A stretch of DNA of 64,000 nucleotides, from assembly GCA_003864495.1 (NCBI GenBank), contig ML133471.1, positions 3,098,257 through 3,162,256 of the forward strand, written 5' to 3'. A model generated the notes under the pieces. The model saw only the letters and a program-made list of their open reading frames with translations, had not been told where the DNA came from and made no database searches. This DNA comes from Nemopilema nomurai. Lineage: Eukaryota; Cnidaria; Scyphozoa; Rhizostomeae; Rhizostomatidae. This document shows, piece after piece, positions 59,491 to 64,000 of this stretch (positions within the stretch are counted from its first letter, which is position 1; the number at the start of each line of letters is the position of its first letter). Both the position numbers and the translations under genes were made by a program.

Positions 59491-62400
59491 CACCCAAAGA
59501 AAGCAGTCCTCCTCCATAGCGGTTTGTGATACCCCTTTGCTATTTGCATCGGCTGCTATGCGGCTTTGCAAACACAAAACGTGATGCGGACATAACCGAC
59601 GGAGATAAACCTATTTCCATTGACTGTGGTAGGAGTGAAATGCTTGGGCTACACTCTTATCCTATTAGCCGTTGCTGCCATGCTTATGTTACTGATGGTT
59701 CTGTTGTGCTTCTTACGAAGTCCAATCCCTTCATACACGATAATATGCTCTAACTCCTCGCGGTGCTGCAATCGCGCTTGAGTTTAGCTTTCCTTATTAG
59801 CAGTGCCTATGCTTGCAATCACCTACGTTGTGTTTCGGCAAACAATTGAGTGAAAGTTGTCTTACAAATGCCATTCATTATTCATACACGCATCTATGTT
59901 TGTAAACGTTGAAGTAAAGAGGGCGCCGGCACTCATTCAGCGACGATACTCAAGCAGCAGGTCGTATATATTTCAATAGCGAGCCTTATTTCAGTAAATA
60001 AGTACTGGAGCAGGTGGAGATTAACAAATTCGTTTGTCCATATCATTTATTCATGTCGGTGCTCTAAAAATCGTCGTCTCTTCGTCGGTGTGTGAACAGC
60101 TTCTGGTCTTTTTCGTACGCATCTACCACCTCCAGTGCATTCCTTACGCGCACTTTCACACTTGCAATGTTGGTAAGTAGCGATTCGTGTTGCTTGATCG
60201 ATAAACTTGGTCGATTATCCTTCGACGAGGCATATTAAACCTAGGCTTGTTAGTAGGTCGACTTTCCCATCGTAATTCTTGAAATGAAGAACTGCTATCC
60301 CGCAGTGGCTTGCAGGTAGTACAGGTTGCTGTCGTTCCAGGAAGAAGAACACCCAAATAGAAGCAGATTGCTTTGCTACAGTGATGGGCATGTTCTTTGT
60401 TATATCGTATTTGAAGTTTTCCTGTCAAATTGAATGGAGTTCAGGTATAAACTGCAATGCCATTCTTGCCGACCATGTCGTTGCACGTGACAGCAATGCC
60501 ATTACCATTACATCATTTTTGACCCACTTGGATCTTTGTCTTCGATCTACATTTCTTATTTCCATCTAATCTCCGAAGGCTAAACTGAACTTTGAAAGTC
60601 TATTTTTGTCAATTTTCCAATTAGGTCCTTGGACTGGAATTCTATTAAGCCTTTGTTTTAGATAGGAGTCTGAAGGGCCCAACCGACCTATCAAGTCTGG
60701 ACGCTTTTTGTAAGTCGTTTCCAGCTGCCTGCAACCTCTTAGCAACGATCTTTGTAAAAATGAGGAATTTAAATCTGCCAGCTTGATTCCAATTGTTTTT
60801 CAAAGCTGCGCACTCATCAAGAAATTGGATTGTGATTTGGTCTCTGCTTATCGAACCAGCTAGAATGACAATAGCTCGTCGCTTCACTTTTTCTTTGATT
60901 ATTTGCAACTCTAACTTCATATCAACGGCTGCAATAGCACGGATTTTATTTGCAGGGTGTTGCCAATGTTTTGTCGGTTGTGATTGAAGCGAGGCTGCAA
61001 TAAGAGTCAAGCCTGTCGTCTCAATCAACCTCGGTTTCAAATTGGGCCTAGCATGTTTTCGTCACCACAAGTTGCTTCGCGCCAAAAGCAAAATGCCTAA
61101 AGTTTTACAAACATGCTCGTCGCGCTTGATTTGCTGATAGAGATCAGAATTTTTCCCCTGCTTCTAAGGTCTTTCTCTCTATGAAAAGCTAAGACTGGCT
61201 TATCGTAAGATTTCCTTACAGTAATCCTGTCCAAAGCTCAAATCAGCTCAAGGGCATTTGTTTCGCTACGGATTTGCTGGTGATAACATTTCTGTTCAGC
61301 TCTTTTCATGGTTTCTGTGAAGTGTTTGATGTTTTATGTAATCTTTGATAAGAAGGCAGCCTTTGCAAAATGTTGTTTACTTTCAAACTAGTAACGTTCC
61401 CCTTCCTTGCGTTGTAGGGATTGTTACCATCGCTTGATCTAACACCGAAAACCTGTTGGAATGGTGAGTCTCAATGCACATTGGTATTCCTTATGTTTCA
61501 CTTGGTTGTATTCTAGCAAATTGGTTAATTTTTGGTCCACCTTTGCAGTTAAGTAGCGATTTGAAGCTGAAATTTTCAACATGAAACTCATGGTATAATG
61601 ACCCTTGATCATGGCTATCGCTCTGTGTTTTCAGGAGAAATAGTCTCACGCTTATGTTTAGGGCTTACAGTGTTTACAGTGTTTTTTATTTGCTTTCAAA
61701 GGAGAAAACATTGCTGACAACATGACTGCATTGATAAAGTCGTCCGAAAGTTAATATTTTTGTATGTCCACATTGGGCCCTTTGTTTGTTTGTTTGATGC
61801 TGAAACTTTGCACACAAATGTGAATTCAAATCGAAAAATATTCACTCGTTAACCATTTTAATGGGTTCATTGAAACCGGAAGGGTCTTCTGCATACTATT
61901 CGAGAAAAGATTTCGTTCTGTTGCCCTGTTTAGCGAGGTTCCGAGAAGCCTTTTTAGGACTTCAGACATTCTGCGTGCATTTGCGGATCCGTATCCACCC
62001 GTTCACACGGCACCGATAAAGAAACGGATCCAAATGGATTCACTTTCTAATCGTACCCAAAAGAGTAGGATCTCTCCAAGAAAAGATACGGATCCTAACG
62101 TGTCCGTGTATGCCTATCGTAGACGCAAGGCCTATGATAGTCAGTTTGGGCACGAATCTAGGCGGGTCCGTTCGCGTTTCATTTCTATTCATTTAAGGAG
62201 GTTTGTCCCGTGATTTGAACCAGCCTCATAACGAGATTTGAAGGTCTCCTTTCCTATGGGCATGAAACTCTTTTCAGCGCGGGCCCCTAATGCACCTTTT
62301 CTAGTCAATCTCGTTTTGGCACGGATAGCAGCACCCTTTTGGACGGCTTCTAGAGTCCGCGTGCAAGCGAATGGCCTAATCGCATTTATCTGCAAGCTGT

Positions 62401-64000
62401 ACCTGAAGGTTCCACTTAGAAGCCAAAGTCACTGACATGCTCTAGTCTCTGGTTACCTGGTTACCAATTTGGCGTCCTTTCTCCGATCACTCTTACCATT
62501 GTTTCGAAACAGAAGAAACGCAAAAGAAAATATGGTGGCAGACATGTGAAGATTATCCCAAAGGCTTACGTTTTGCAAGCCACCTTCACGCTCAGCTGCC
62601 CGGCATTCTGTGTTCCCTTCGTAGAAAGGGGCTTCAACCTTTCTTTGAAAGCGGATAATATACATGATAATATAATGATATTGCCTGTATATGTTAGTTT
62701 GTCTGAGACTATGTGGAATCGTGAAAGGCCTGCTTATAATGAGAGGTAATTAGCTGCCAATAAAATTGCTTTCAATTTTTACTGCGCCAAGAAATATTGG
62801 CATTGCGACAAAACTGGGAACTCGTTTGTTGTTATGTGCTGTGGATAGTACTTTTGTCTTGATTTCTGTTTTATCGCCAAAGCATAGCAGTTCTTAAAAT
62901 TCATCTTTTCATTACAACAATACGATTACCCTTCCGTACAATATGGTTGTCTGCCTTTGTTTTGCTGACAATTGTGCTCATGCAACCGTGCCGCCCTTCC
63001 TTAAACCGTCGTCTCGTCGAATGGAGACGTAGGTTAATGTTTGCGCGGGTTCTTGTTTACTCTAATGCAATTAAATGTCGAATCTTGTTAGATTTGCGCA
63101 GCGAGGTGCACTTCGCGTGCATTTTTCATGGATTTAGTTGTGTGCAAAGTTTGACGGCTTAGCGACGACTTCCATTACGGTGTGACTGGCCGAAGAGTTT
63201 ATGAATGGCGATACGCTTCTTGGACTCACCTACACGCAAGCAGAACAGAGTCGATGCAGTTCCTACCAGCGTAAGTAATCAGCGTTCTGATATTGATTCT
63301 GGATAGCAGAACGTGTTCGTGTGCCACCCGTAATCTTCAGGAGCATTATCTGCATATTTATGCTGTCGGGCCGAAGTAACGGACACAAAGTCGGTCGGTG
63401 GGAGTCCACATGATGAGAAATAAATAAAGAAACCATTCGTTGCAAAAAGTATAACTGGAGACCAGGTCGCAATCAGTTCAAGCGACGATCTAGCTTAGGT
63501 GTACTGGGAGATTTGGATTGTTGGGGAGAGCTACCCAAAAGCAAAGCAAGATGATAGATATTCGCTTCATTGGATATTTCAAGGGTCGGCGGTCCTTCTT
63601 CTCGCCTCTTGATTTCTTTTTTAAAAGACTTTTTGAGTTTAATGTGGATGTAACCGGCCCCAACTGTCGTTTTGTTTTTTATTCAAATCGCGGATTCCTA
63701 GCATCCAAAGTAGTTTTGAAGGCCTGTTTTTGTGGAAATTCAATCAAAGAAACCAATCAAAAGGCCCACCTGGGAAGGTGCTCCTGTGGGACGCGTTTGC
63801 AGAAGTCAGTTGATCTCCATTGAATTCCCACTGGACCACTCGACCAGCAGGATCAGTTGAACAACAACATCCACCTCGGAGCAAATTCGCATTCAGCAGC
63901 GCTCTGTGTGTTTCAGGCGATGTGGGTATTCACTGTCCTGTGGCTTGGTTTCAACGATGAGATTTTTATATTGCTTTTCAACAACCGGACTCTTTCAAAT
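59491..64000. other. Intergenic DNA with unassigned - strand ORFs
   Basis: The most coding-like are - strand frames at 60156-60428 (NKPRFNMPRRRIIDQVYR) and 60645-61040 (131 codons; RRAIVILAGSISRDQITIQF). Neither has a recognised domain. Exon-like segments with good donors occur at 61418-61463 (GGAATG|GTGAGT) and just before 60174 (GTTG|GTAAGT). At about 61985-62110 the phrase cggatcc recurs four times in a likely repeat. The final ORF (63518-63823) has no domain. Confidence 0.25.

Noticed and set aside
1..64000. tRNA, rRNA, CRISPR or bacterial operon features
   Set aside because: No box A/B-like tRNA halves with cloverleaf arms, no rRNA text and no spaced direct repeats were found by eye. 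The window is clearly eukaryotic.

Overview
This is a eukaryotic, animal-type genomic window. Coding exons are short, flanked by GT..AG introns, and embedded in AT-rich DNA full of small inverted-repeat elements, minisatellites and poly(G)/poly(C) tracts. No bacterial operon logic is visible. The two confident genes are both on the + strand. They are a PRDM-type PR/SET zinc-finger regulator resembling PRDM14, and a protein with five C2HC zinc fingers resembling ZNF474/ZC2HC1. The gene types, intron sizes and abundance of CAGGGGCGGATCCAG-like hAT ends suggest an early-branching invertebrate. An anthozoan cnidarian (coral or anemone) is my best guess, but this is inference and not proven by the sequence.

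Layout. 1-6.5 kb: no confident gene. It holds a decayed pogo/Tigger-type transposase C-terminus (3.28-3.65 kb), an inverted-repeat element (4.2-4.6 kb) and a broken possible exon pair (4.7-5.3 kb). 6.56-9.95 kb: a large head-to-head structure with seven ~169-bp tandem units on one strand, a ~0.8 kb spacer, and seven units in reverse complement. 11-13.2 kb: inverted-repeat elements ending in ACACGCTTTTT. 13.4-13.9 kb: a likely small two-exon gene (64 aa) with a poly(A) signal overlapping its stop codon. 16.2-18.2 kb: hAT-like terminal fragments. 18.9-19.4 kb: another ACACGC element. 20.3-27.2 kb: the PRDM14-like gene (at least five exons). 31.2-31.5 kb: an orphan exon-like segment with a frameshift. 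33.9-38.7 kb: the C2HC gene, with a possible 5' untranslated exon, a two-exon CDS and a 26-bp minisatellite filling the end of its intron. 40.9-42.0 kb: a 1.08-kb element with terminal inverted repeats carrying a small Cys-rich ORF on the - strand. 43.4-57 kb: several short inverted-repeat elements, three of them with clean 5-bp target duplications, a 12-bp minisatellite, and only weak coding candidates. 57.2-64 kb: one exon-like ORF with a good donor site, more repeat fragments and mostly unassigned DNA.

The two main genes are unrelated in function. One is a nuclear transcription/chromatin regulator; the other is a putative metal-binding protein of a family often linked to cilia and testis. 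They are neighbours in the same orientation about 6-8 kb apart, and nothing in the sequence shows joint regulation.
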